DNA of 5,797 bases from Kiritimatiellia bacterium (lineage in GTDB: Bacteria > Verrucomicrobiota > Kiritimatiellia > SLAD01), in contig SLAD01000010.1 in the NCBI GenBank assembly GCA_007126995.1, positions 1 through 5,797 of the forward strand. The letters run 5' to 3'. Of this stretch, positions 1-5,340 are shown piece after piece. The notes under the pieces are model-generated. The model was not told the DNA's origin. It did not search any database and was given only the letters and a program-made list of their open reading frames with translations. The first letter of the stretch is position 1, and each line of letters begins with the position of its first letter. The position numbers were made by a program, and so were the translations under genes.

Positions 1-1076
1 CAAGGCGTCAGATCACTCGCCTTCAGCGGCACGCGCTCCAACTCGATCACGGCCCCGCAGGTTTCCGCCATTTCGCCCACCGCGCTGGACAAGCCGCCCG
101 CGCCGCAATCGGTCACAAAATGGATCAAGCCTTCCTGCCGCGCTTGCAGGAGACAGTCGGCCGCCTTCTTCTCTTCAATCGGATTACCGATCTGCACCGC
201 GCCCTGATCCTCTTCCCGGCTCTGCGCGTCCAGTGAAGCGGAAGAGAAGGTCGCGCCGCGCAAGCCATCCCGACCTGTCCGGCCACCCAACACCAACACG
301 CGATCGCCCGCCTGCGCCTCCTTGGGAATGTCGGCAATCGGGATCACGCCGGCGGTGCCGCAAAACACCAGCGGATTGAAGACATAACCTTGATCGAACA
401 GGATCGCGCCGGCCACGGTCGGGATTCCCATGCGATTACCATAGTCGCGCACGCCACGCACGATGCCGCGCAAAATGCCAAGCGGATGTATCACACCTTG
501 TTCAGGCAATGCGCTGGCCGGCGTGTCCACCTCACCCACGCAAAAGACGTCGAGTGAGGCGATCGGCTTCGCGCCTTTGCCGGCGCCCAGGATATCGCGG
601 ATCACGCCGCCCAGCCCGGTATTGGCGCCGGCATACGGCTCGATCGCGGAAGGATGATTGTGTGTCTCGACCTTCAAGCCGACCGCCAACTCGTCATCCA
701 ACTTGATGAAGCCGGCATTATCGTGAAAGGCACTGAGCACGAAATCGGGCCGCTCACGCATAATCGCTTCGGACGGTTGACGAATGTAGGTGTTGAACAG
801 GCTCGTGAGGGTTTCGCTTATGCCCTCGCGTTCGTGCTCGATGCGGGCGTTCAGAATGCGATGCTTACAATGCTCGCTCCAGGTCTGTGCCCACACCTCC
901 AGCTCGACGTCGGTCGGCTCCCGCTCCATGCGCTGATAGTGGGCTTGGATGGCGCGCATATCTTCCAACGACAAGGCGAGCTTGCGGATCTGGCTAATGG
1001 CAACCAGCTCCTCGTCGGACACCGCGCGCAGGGGCACTTCCACCCGCCACTGTTGCTCACATAGCGGCGCTGTCAT
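1..1076 (-). CDS. purL: Phosphoribosylformylglycinamidine synthase, PurL subunit (N-terminal 358 residues; C-terminus beyond left edge)
   Basis: This subunit catalyses ATP- and glutamine-dependent conversion of FGAR to FGAM, the fourth step of purine synthesis, in the cytoplasm with PurS and a glutaminase PurQ (not in the window). The minus-strand frame is open from 1076 to the edge. Hallmarks visible are TWSEHCKH (residues 65-72, conserved active-site His), ETHNHPS (137-143), GGRTGRDG (264-271), GNPIEEKK (297-304) and TDCGAGGLSS (322-331). The segment before GNPIEEKK and the ITDCGAGGLSS-like region resemble, from memory, the long PurSL-type enzymes more than Bacillus-type PurL. The ATG at 1076 is chosen because GGAGG (1085-1081) sits 4 bases upstream and the N-terminus then runs as MTAPLCEQQWRVEVPLRAVS, like the linker before the PurL domain in fused proteins. 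It overlaps the end of the PurS-like gene by 20 bases. A GTG inside this overlap (1060) is out of frame. Identity is very secure; the total length is unknown. Confidence 0.96.
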   Translation of the reverse strand, partial: MTAPLCEQQWRVEVPLRAVSDEELVAISQIRKLALSLEDMRAIQAHYQRMEREPTDVELEVWAQTWSEHCKHRILNARIEHEREGISETLTSLFNTYIRQPSEAIMRERPDFVLSAFHDNAGFIKLDDELAVGLKVETHNHPSAIEPYAGANTGLGGVIRDILGAGKGAKPIASLDVFCVGEVDTPASALPEQGVIHPLGILRGIVRGVRDYGNRMGIPTVAGAILFDQGYVFNPLVFCGTAGVIPIADIPKEAQAGDRVLVLGGRTGRDGLRGATFSSASLDAQSREEDQGAVQIGNPIEEKKAADCLLQARQEGLIHFVTDCGAGGLSSAVGEMAETCGAVIELERVPLKASDLTP

Positions 1077-1512
1077 GAAGCCTCCAGGTGTGAATGACCG
1101 GGTTCACCATATCGCGCACATAGGAATCGGCATCGATTTCTGCGGCGCCACGCAAATAGACGCGATGCGCAACATCCAGTTCCTGCAACGACCAAGCGGG
1201 ATCGCTACGATCCTGTATTGCCCGCCGCACCGCCTCCTTCTCGAGATCGAGGCAGCCCGGCTTCAACGCGATGTCGACAATGAAACGAAAATCATCCAAC
1301 GCCGCCGCCTGGTTCTCGCAAAGGCTGTCGCTGACCTCGTCCTGCAACACCTCGCGCACAAACGCGCGCACCGCGTCGGGATCGCCGTCGAACGCAATGC
1401 GATATTGCCGCGACAGGCGATACTGGCAGCCGTCACTGTCCGGCGCATAACGCAGTCCGCGCGCGTCCCGCCAAGGCTGATGCCGGTTCACGAGCTCAAA
1501 CACGCTTTGCAT
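1057..1512 (-). CDS. purS: Tandem PurS-like protein, probable FGAM synthase small subunit
   Basis: PurS (about 80 residues) is the small structural subunit that bridges PurL and PurQ. This protein has 151 residues, about twice that, and appears to hold two PurS-like units. The second is clear: FRFIVDIALKPGCLD (75-89) matches the PurS first strand with its LKPGVLD-type turn, HRVYLRGAAEI (116-126) the second strand, and NPVIHTWRL (137-145) the NPVIE-type ending. The first (about 3-68) is degenerate: RDARG (15-19) at the turn, a strand at CQYRLSRQYRIAF (29-41), then a helix to about residue 65. Two PurS domains in a row are what I recall from the N-terminus of fused PurSL enzymes. AAGGA (1526-1522) lies 9 bases before the ATG. 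The start overlaps the end of purC by 17 bases and the end overlaps purL by 20. The family call rests on motif reading, strengthened by its place between purC and purL. Confidence 0.8.
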   Translation of the reverse strand: MQSVFELVNRHQPWRDARGLRYAPDSDGCQYRLSRQYRIAFDGDPDAVRAFVREVLQDEVSDSLCENQAAALDDFRFIVDIALKPGCLDLEKEAVRRAIQDRSDPAWSLQELDVAHRVYLRGAAEIDADSYVRDMVNPVIHTWRLHDSAAM

Positions 1513-2206
1513 GCGGCGAGATCCTTTCCAAAATCTGTTGGTAGTGCTCTATAACCTCGCCCAAATCCTGGCGAAAGCGATCTTTATCAAAGATTTCGCC
1601 CGTCTCCGTGTCCCACAGGCGACAGGTATCGGGCGAGATTTCGTCCGCCAACAGAATCTTGCCGTCGGCCCGGCCGAACTCGAGCTTGAGATCGACCAAT
1701 CGCAAGCCCGCCTGAGCAAAAAAGGTTTCCAAGTGGGTGAAGATTACCAACGCCTGTTGCGTGACGGCTGTAACCTCGTCTGGTTGGGCCAAGTTCAGGG
1801 CGCGAATGTGGGCGGGCGCCAACATCGGGTCGCCCAGCGCGTCATCTTTGAGGTAGTACTCCACCAGCGGCTCGTCGAGTGTCTGTCCCTGCGCTAAACC
1901 CGTGCGCTTCGCCAGACTGCCGGCCACGACTTTGCGCACGACCACCTCCAGCGGGATGATCGTCACTTTGCGCACTAGCAAGTCGGTGTCGTTCAGCTCG
2001 CGCAGGAAATGCGTTTCGATGCCGGCGTCCGCGAGTTCGCGATAAAGCAGCAGCGTGATTTCTTTGTTGAGGTGACCTTTGCCGGCGAGTTGCGCGTGCT
2101 TAACGCCATTGAAGGCGGTGGCGTCGTCTTTAAACGACATCCTCAATTCGTCATCGTGTTCGGTTGCGTAGAGGCGCTTGGCTTTGCCTTCGTAGAGAAT
2201 GTTCAT
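1496..2206 (-). CDS. purC: Phosphoribosylaminoimidazole-succinocarboxamide synthase (SAICAR synthase)
   Basis: PurC ligates aspartate to CAIR using ATP to give SAICAR, step eight of purine synthesis. The 236 residues equal the usual bacterial length (about 237 in E. coli). Visible motifs are LYEGKAKRLY (4-13, nucleotide-binding hairpin), FKDDATAFNG (25-34), GKGHLNKE (42-49), the signature IPLEVVVRKVVAGS (84-97), LVDLKLEFG (170-178) and DEISPDTCRLWD (188-199). The ATG at 2206 directly follows a run of six T, and its Shine-Dalgarno AAGGG (2218-2214) lies 7 bases upstream inside the 3' arm of an intrinsic terminator. It is the first gene of the minus-strand cluster, and a guanine-type riboswitch precedes it. 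Its TGA lies within the start region of the PurS-like gene (17-base overlap). It uses the product of the PurK and PurE enzymes encoded divergently next door. Confidence 0.98.
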   Translation of the reverse strand: MNILYEGKAKRLYATEHDDELRMSFKDDATAFNGVKHAQLAGKGHLNKEITLLLYRELADAGIETHFLRELNDTDLLVRKVTIIPLEVVVRKVVAGSLAKRTGLAQGQTLDEPLVEYYLKDDALGDPMLAPAHIRALNLAQPDEVTAVTQQALVIFTHLETFFAQAGLRLVDLKLEFGRADGKILLADEISPDTCRLWDTETGEIFDKDRFRQDLGEVIEHYQQILERISPHAKRV

Positions 2207-2236
2207 AAAAAAGCCCTTACCTAATTTGGTAAAGGC
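2207..2236 (-). terminator. Intrinsic terminator of the purC leader, overlapping the purC ribosome binding site
   Basis: On the minus strand the arms GCCTTTACC (2236-2228) and GGTAAGGGC (2221-2213) pair over 9 bp with one G-T pair. They close a six-base AAATTA loop and are followed by six T (2212-2207) that run directly into the purC ATG. The arm also carries AAGGG, the purC Shine-Dalgarno, so the folded hairpin could both stop transcription and hide the ribosome site. Its place downstream of a purine aptamer and before the first codon argues for a conditional (riboswitch-controlled) terminator rather than the end of a transcript. Confidence 0.85.
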
Positions 2237-2252
2237 TCAGGAATCTCTTACC
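2228..2252 (-). promoter_or_regulatory. Candidate antiterminator alternative to the purC leader terminator
   Basis: GGTAAG (2252-2247, minus strand) nearly repeats the 3' arm of the terminator. It can pair with CTTTACC (2234-2228), the ascending arm of that terminator, over 6 bp including one G-U pair. The two pairings are mutually exclusive, as expected for an antiterminator and terminator pair. How it couples to the aptamer is not obvious. One possibility is that ACCGG (2334-2330), immediately after P1, pairs with CCGGT (2254-2250). This is an inference from base complementarity only. Confidence 0.5.
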
Positions 2253-2334
2253 GGGCAGAATCCGAGCGTCGCACAGAGCACACCCTAAACGGGTCCGCTC
2301 AATGTCCGCACACCATCCATTCATCTGTTCCGGT

Positions 2335-2403
2335 CACTCATAGTAGAAGGATTCCGGTCCTCCCGTAGAGACTCCTGGCCCAATTACCAGAATTATACGA
2401 GTG
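2335..2403 (-). promoter_or_regulatory. Purine riboswitch aptamer, guanine type, upstream of purC
   Basis: Read on the minus strand, the 69-base element folds as the purine aptamer three-way junction. P1 is CACTCGTA (2403-2396) with TATGAGTG (2342-2335), 8 bp. P2 is TTCTGG (2392-2387) with CCAGGA (2378-2373) around loop TAATTGGG. The J2/3 strand GTCTCTAC (2372-2365) matches the conserved core. P3 is GGGAGGA (2364-2358) with TCCTTCT (2351-2345) around loop CCGGAA. The two Gs near the end of L2 and the Cs of L3 allow the usual loop-loop contact. J3/1 reads AC before P1, so the position equivalent to C74 (at 2343) is C, which predicts guanine or hypoxanthine rather than adenine recognition. It lies about 100 bases ahead of a terminator and the purC start, so ligand binding should reduce expression of purC, purS and purL. 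Specificity and direction of control are inferred from known members of the class. Confidence 0.93.
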
Positions 2404-2518
2404 CACATTGCTGTCTGCGGTCTGACTATCTAGTAGCCCCGCGCGCGATTGCAAGGGAAAAAACACAAGATGTAGTTTTTCGCTTGTTCCGACGCCCGAC
2501 TCGGGCTATCCGTTCGCC
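2404..2518. other. Spacer between divergent purC leader and purK, expected to hold both promoters
   Basis: No gene is seen here. A weak purC-direction promoter can be proposed on the minus strand: TTGCAA (2454-2449), 18 bases, then GATAGT (2430-2425), which would start transcription about 20 bases ahead of the aptamer. TTGCAA is its own reverse complement, so it could also serve purK, with TGTAGT (2471-2476) 16 bases away. Both boxes match consensus only partly. A G+C-rich inverted repeat GCCCG-ACT-CGGGC (2494-2506) sits just before the purK start. No operator of a known repressor is recognised. Confidence 0.35.
2425..2454 (-). promoter_or_regulatory. Weak candidate promoter for the riboswitch-purC-purS-purL transcript
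   Basis: The -35-like TTGCAA (2454-2449) and -10-like GATAGT (2430-2425) are 18 bases apart, and each matches the sigma-70-type consensus at four of six positions. The spacing and the position upstream of the aptamer are right for the purC leader. The boxes are poor enough that chance is a real alternative. Confidence 0.3.
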
Positions 2519-3667
2519 ATGACAGACGCAGCCATCACGCAATCCACCATCGGAATCCTCGGTGGCGGCCAACTCGCGGCCATGCTGACGGAGGCGGCCA
2601 CCGCTATGGGCGCGCGAGTGCGCATTTTCGAGCGACGCGGCGTGGACGCGGTGGACTCGCTGACCGACTTAACGACGCACGGGGACTGGCAAAATCAGGG
2701 GGATATCCTCGGTTTTGCGGCGGGCTGCGATGTGGTGACGCTAGAGAACGAATTCATCCCGCTCGCCACACTGGACCTGATCGAGCAGTCCAGCTGTGCG
2801 CTCTATCCCGGCAGCGGCACGTTGCGCCGCATCCAAGACAAGCTAATCCAAAAGCAAACGCTGGCGGCGGCCGGTTTGCCCGTCGCCCCCTTCCAAGCGA
2901 TTGACTCCGCTGATGATCTTGAGCACGCCTTTGAGACACTCGGCCATCGCCTCGTCTTGAAGCAGCGCTATCTCAGCTACGACGGCAAAGGGAATCGTTT
3001 TCTCGATCACCATGAAACGCTAAATGGCGAAGACTGGGCGCCCGGACGCTGGTATGCCGAACAACGCTGTGCCTTTGATCGCGAACTGGCCGTGATGGTG
3101 GCGCGCAACCGTGAGGGCGAACAGGTCACGTATCCCGTCGTGGAGACCACGCAACACCAGCACATCTGTCACACCGTGATCGCCCCGGCTAATGTTCCGC
3201 CGGCCGTAGCCGAGCAGGTAACCGCGTTGGCCACTCGCGCGGCGGACGCAGTCAAGATGGTGGGTGTGATGGGCGTAGAGCTGTTCCTGATGCCGGACGA
3301 AACCGTCCTGATCAATGAGTTGGCACCGCGCGTGCATAACTCCGGCCACTACACGCTGGGCGGCTGCGCGACGTCCCAATTCGAGCAGCATATCCGCGCG
3401 ATTCTGGGCCTGCCATTCGGCGCTACCGAACTCGCGGCGCCCGCGGCGGCCATGGTCAACCTGCTGGGCGACGCCGAGGCTGAGGGCGCACCCCAGCCGT
3501 GGACATCACCAGCGGATACCACGGCCGCGGTGAAACTGTACGGTAAACGGCAGTGTCGCCCAGGCCGCAAGATGGGACATGTCACCGCGCTTGGCAACGA
3601 CCCGCAGATCGCGCTACAACAAGCACAAGACGTGGCACAGCGCATAACATGGAAGGCAACCGCATGA
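2519..3667 (+). CDS. purK: N5-carboxyaminoimidazole ribonucleotide synthase (ATP-grasp)
   Basis: PurK uses ATP and bicarbonate to carboxylate AIR to N5-CAIR, which PurE then rearranges. The 382 residues fit the family. In order: an N-terminal nucleotide-binding strand and turn GILGGGQLA (12-20), DVVTLENEF (71-79, where many members have an ExE), the ATP-grasp segment with YDGKGN (154-159), and the C-terminal metal/phosphate region NELAPRVHNSGHYT (266-279), the family signature with the more usual proline replaced by valine. The glycine-loop approach reads KQRYLSYDGKG, where many PurK proteins have an R-x-GGYDGKG pattern, a mild divergence. The ATG at 2519 gives a family-like start, but no Shine-Dalgarno is visible before it. 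It heads the plus-strand cluster, and its TGA overlaps the purE ATG in an ATGA. Confidence 0.96.
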   Translation: MTDAAITQSTIGILGGGQLAAMLTEAATAMGARVRIFERRGVDAVDSLTDLTTHGDWQNQGDILGFAAGCDVVTLENEFIPLATLDLIEQSSCALYPGSGTLRRIQDKLIQKQTLAAAGLPVAPFQAIDSADDLEHAFETLGHRLVLKQRYLSYDGKGNRFLDHHETLNGEDWAPGRWYAEQRCAFDRELAVMVARNREGEQVTYPVVETTQHQHICHTVIAPANVPPAVAEQVTALATRAADAVKMVGVMGVELFLMPDETVLINELAPRVHNSGHYTLGGCATSQFEQHIRAILGLPFGATELAAPAAAMVNLLGDAEAEGAPQPWTSPADTTAAVKLYGKRQCRPGRKMGHVTALGNDPQIALQQAQDVAQRITWKATA

Positions 3668-4158
3668 ACAATCCTCTCGTCGGCATCATCATGGGCAGCG
3701 ATTCGGACTGGCCCACCATGGAGGCGGCCGCACGCTGTCTCAACCAATTTGAGATCGCCTACGAAGCCAAGGTCGTTTCCGCGCATCGCACGCCGACCGA
3801 CATGGTGACCTACGCGCAATCCGCGCAGGGTCGCGGCCTGAAAGTAATCATCGCCGGCGCGGGCGGCGCCGCGCACCTGCCCGGCATGGTGGCCAGCCTG
3901 ACTACGCTTCCGGTGATCGGCGTCCCGGTTCAGAGCCGTGCACTGAAAGGCATCGACTCGCTCTTATCGATCGTGCAAATGCCCGCCGGCGTGCCTGTCG
4001 CAACGGTTGCGATCGGTAATGCCCACAACGCCGCGCTGCTGGCGCTGCGCATCCTGGCACTGGAGGATCAGGCCTTGGCTGAGCGCCTGGCGGCACATCA
4101 AGAAGAAATGGCGGAAAGCTCACGCGCGAAAATCGTGTCGCTGGAGGAATCCAGCTAA
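3664..4158 (+). CDS. purE: N5-carboxyaminoimidazole ribonucleotide mutase, class I PurE
   Basis: PurE converts N5-CAIR, the PurK product, to CAIR. The 164 residues match class I PurE. Motifs visible are MGSDSDW (10-16), SAHRTP (39-44, with the conserved histidine at 41), AGAGGAAHLPGM (64-75), GVPVQS (86-91) and a C-terminal QMPAGVPVATVAIGNA (105-120). The neighbouring purK supports the N5-CAIR mutase function of class I over the direct AIR carboxylase of class II. The ATG at 3664 is chosen because GGAAGG (3651-3656) lies 7 bases before it. An in-frame ATG at 3649 would add only MEGNR, and the frame is open further upstream without support. The start overlaps the purK stop (ATGA) and the TAA overlaps the pyrD ATG by one base. 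Confidence 0.98.
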   Translation: MNNPLVGIIMGSDSDWPTMEAAARCLNQFEIAYEAKVVSAHRTPTDMVTYAQSAQGRGLKVIIAGAGGAAHLPGMVASLTTLPVIGVPVQSRALKGIDSLLSIVQMPAGVPVATVAIGNAHNAALLALRILALEDQALAERLAAHQEEMAESSRAKIVSLEESS

Positions 4159-5159
4159 TGTACGCGGCCGCGCGGGCGCTGCTCTTTGCGTTGCCTCCCG
4201 AGACCGCGCATAATGTGACGTTGGCCGGCTTACGCGTGGCCAGCCAACTCCGCCTGCTGCGCGCGCCCGCCGAATTGCCCGGCACACCGGTTCAAGTCAT
4301 GGGGCTGACGTTTCCGAATCGTGTCGGCCTCGCGGCCGGTCTGGATAAGGATGGCATCTGTCTGAATGCGTGGGGCGGATTGGGCTTTGGCTTTGTCGAA
4401 GTCGGCACGGTAACGCCGCGCCCGCAACCCGGCAATCCCAAGCCCCGCTTGTTCCGCCTGCCGCAGGCGCAGGCGATCATTAACCGGATGGGCTTTAACA
4501 ATGCCGGGGTCGATGCACTGGCCGAGCGACTGGGCCATCACCGCTTTCCCGGTCGCATCGGCGTCAACATCGGCAAGAACGCCGACACCCCGCTGGAGCA
4601 GGCGCTATCGGATTACCAAACCGGCATGCGCGCCGTGTACGCGCTAGCCGATTACATCGCCGTGAACATATCGTCACCCAACACGCCCGGCTTGCGGACG
4701 CTGCAAGGGGCGGATCATTTGTCACCGCTGCTGGCCGGACTCTGCGCCGAACGTCAAGCGTTGCAGGAGCAACACGGACGCTACGTCCCGCTCGCCGTCA
4801 AACTGGCCCCCGATTTGAGCGAGGCGGAGATTGAGGCGTGCGCGAAGGCGATCACCGCGACCGATTTGGATGCCGTGATTGCGACGAACACGACGCTGGA
4901 TCGAACCGCGGTGATTGGACTGCGCTATGCGGAGGAGGCGGGCGGCCTCAGTGGCGCGCCCCTGCGCGAGAAGTCCACCGAGTTTATTCGCCACCTACGC
5001 AGCGCCCTGCCTGATCGTGTCAGCCTGATCGGCGTGGGCGGCATCAGCTCGGCCGAGGATGCCAAAGAACGGATCGAGGCCGGTGCCGACCTGGTGCAGG
5101 TATATACCGGCCTCGTCTATCGCGGCCCGGGCCTGATCCGCGACCTGGTCGGCGTATGA
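4158..5159 (+). CDS. pyrD: Dihydroorotate dehydrogenase (quinone), class 2
   Basis: PyrD oxidises dihydroorotate to orotate in pyrimidine synthesis, with FMN, and passes electrons to the membrane quinone pool. The 333 residues match class 2 enzymes (336 in E. coli). The N-terminal 40 residues (YAAARALLFALPPETAHN and on) are the amphipathic membrane-contact extension typical of class 2. GLAAGLDKDG (57-66) binds FMN. NISSPNTPGLR (170-180) carries the class 2 catalytic serine (S173), and GVGGIS (292-297) is the FMN phosphate loop, with TGLVYRGPGL near the end. The ATG shares its first base with the purE TAA, and GGAGG (4143-4147) lies 10 bases upstream, so translation is probably coupled to purE. 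Its place in a purine cluster links the two nucleotide pathways. No clear intrinsic terminator follows. Confidence 0.98.
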   Translation: MYAAARALLFALPPETAHNVTLAGLRVASQLRLLRAPAELPGTPVQVMGLTFPNRVGLAAGLDKDGICLNAWGGLGFGFVEVGTVTPRPQPGNPKPRLFRLPQAQAIINRMGFNNAGVDALAERLGHHRFPGRIGVNIGKNADTPLEQALSDYQTGMRAVYALADYIAVNISSPNTPGLRTLQGADHLSPLLAGLCAERQALQEQHGRYVPLAVKLAPDLSEAEIEACAKAITATDLDAVIATNTTLDRTAVIGLRYAEEAGGLSGAPLREKSTEFIRHLRSALPDRVSLIGVGGISSAEDAKERIEAGADLVQVYTGLVYRGPGLIRDLVGV

Positions 5160-5203
5160 GCGAGGCGAGGTGGGTCCTGATGGCATGGGCTGCTGGTAAA
5201 GCA

Positions 5204-5260
5204 CGAGATTCCTCGACCCATTCGGCTGCGCTCAGGGCAGGCTTCGCCCGGAATGACAGG
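5204..5260. repeat. Dispersed-type intergenic repeat with inverted ends
   Basis: Read on the minus strand, this stretch begins TGTCATTCCGGGCGAAG and ends GTCGAGGAATCTCG. It carries ATTCC (5208-5212) and GGAAT (5250-5254) as inverted ends and internal GGGC/GCCC arms. I recognise the general pattern (TGTCATTCCG...GAGGAATCTC) as a short repeat seen between genes in many bacterial genomes, commonly translated by chance as FRAKPALSAAEWVEES. Only one copy is in the window, so copy number in this genome is unknown. It lies between convergent genes and has no visible coding role. Confidence 0.55.
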
Positions 5261-5276
5261 CTCCTGAAAGGGGCGC

Positions 5277-5303
5277 GTTCTTGCCGACGACCCGCAAAAG
5301 AAC
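5277..5303. terminator. Weak hairpin between convergent genes, possible transcript end
   Basis: GTTCTTGC (5277-5284) pairs with GC-AA-AAGAAC (5294-5303) over 8 bp with a two-base bulge and a nine-base loop. It sits between pyrD and the convergent right-edge gene, where a transcript end would be expected. No T-run follows on either strand, so it is a poor intrinsic terminator and may be only a chance inverted repeat. Confidence 0.22.
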
Positions 5304-5340
5304 GAAAGGTCATATAGCGGAATTCCAACTCTAAAATAAA

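Noticed and set aside
851..1060. Minus-strand GTG-started frame as a purL start
   Set aside because: It is in a different frame from purL and gives a Cys/Arg/Trp-rich shadow protein; the true PurL frame starts at 1076.
463..1064. Plus-strand open frames at 463-657, 509-706 and 654-1064
   Set aside because: They lie entirely opposite purL, whose minus-strand frame carries conserved motifs throughout; they show no family features.
949..1554. Plus-strand open frame of 201 residues opposite purS
   Set aside because: It has no recognisable motif, spans the ends of purL, purS and purC on the other strand, and is explained by GC-rich codon use.
2335..2403. Adenine riboswitch or plus-strand regulatory element for purK
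   Set aside because: The specificity position is C rather than T, and the aptamer core reads only on the minus strand, toward purC.
3553..3663. Extended purE start 37 codons upstream
   Set aside because: That part lies within purK, adds no family-like residues, and the ATG at 3664 has the ribosome site.
3349..3876. Minus-strand 175-residue frame across the purK-purE junction
   Set aside because: It is opposite two genes with clear family motifs and has no ribosome site or family resemblance.
4230..4541. Minus-strand frames inside pyrD
   Set aside because: They are antisense shadows of a complete class 2 PyrD.
5044..5328. Minus-strand 94-residue frame containing FRAKPALSAAEWVEES
   Set aside because: This is the chance translation of a dispersed intergenic repeat joined to the antisense of the pyrD end.
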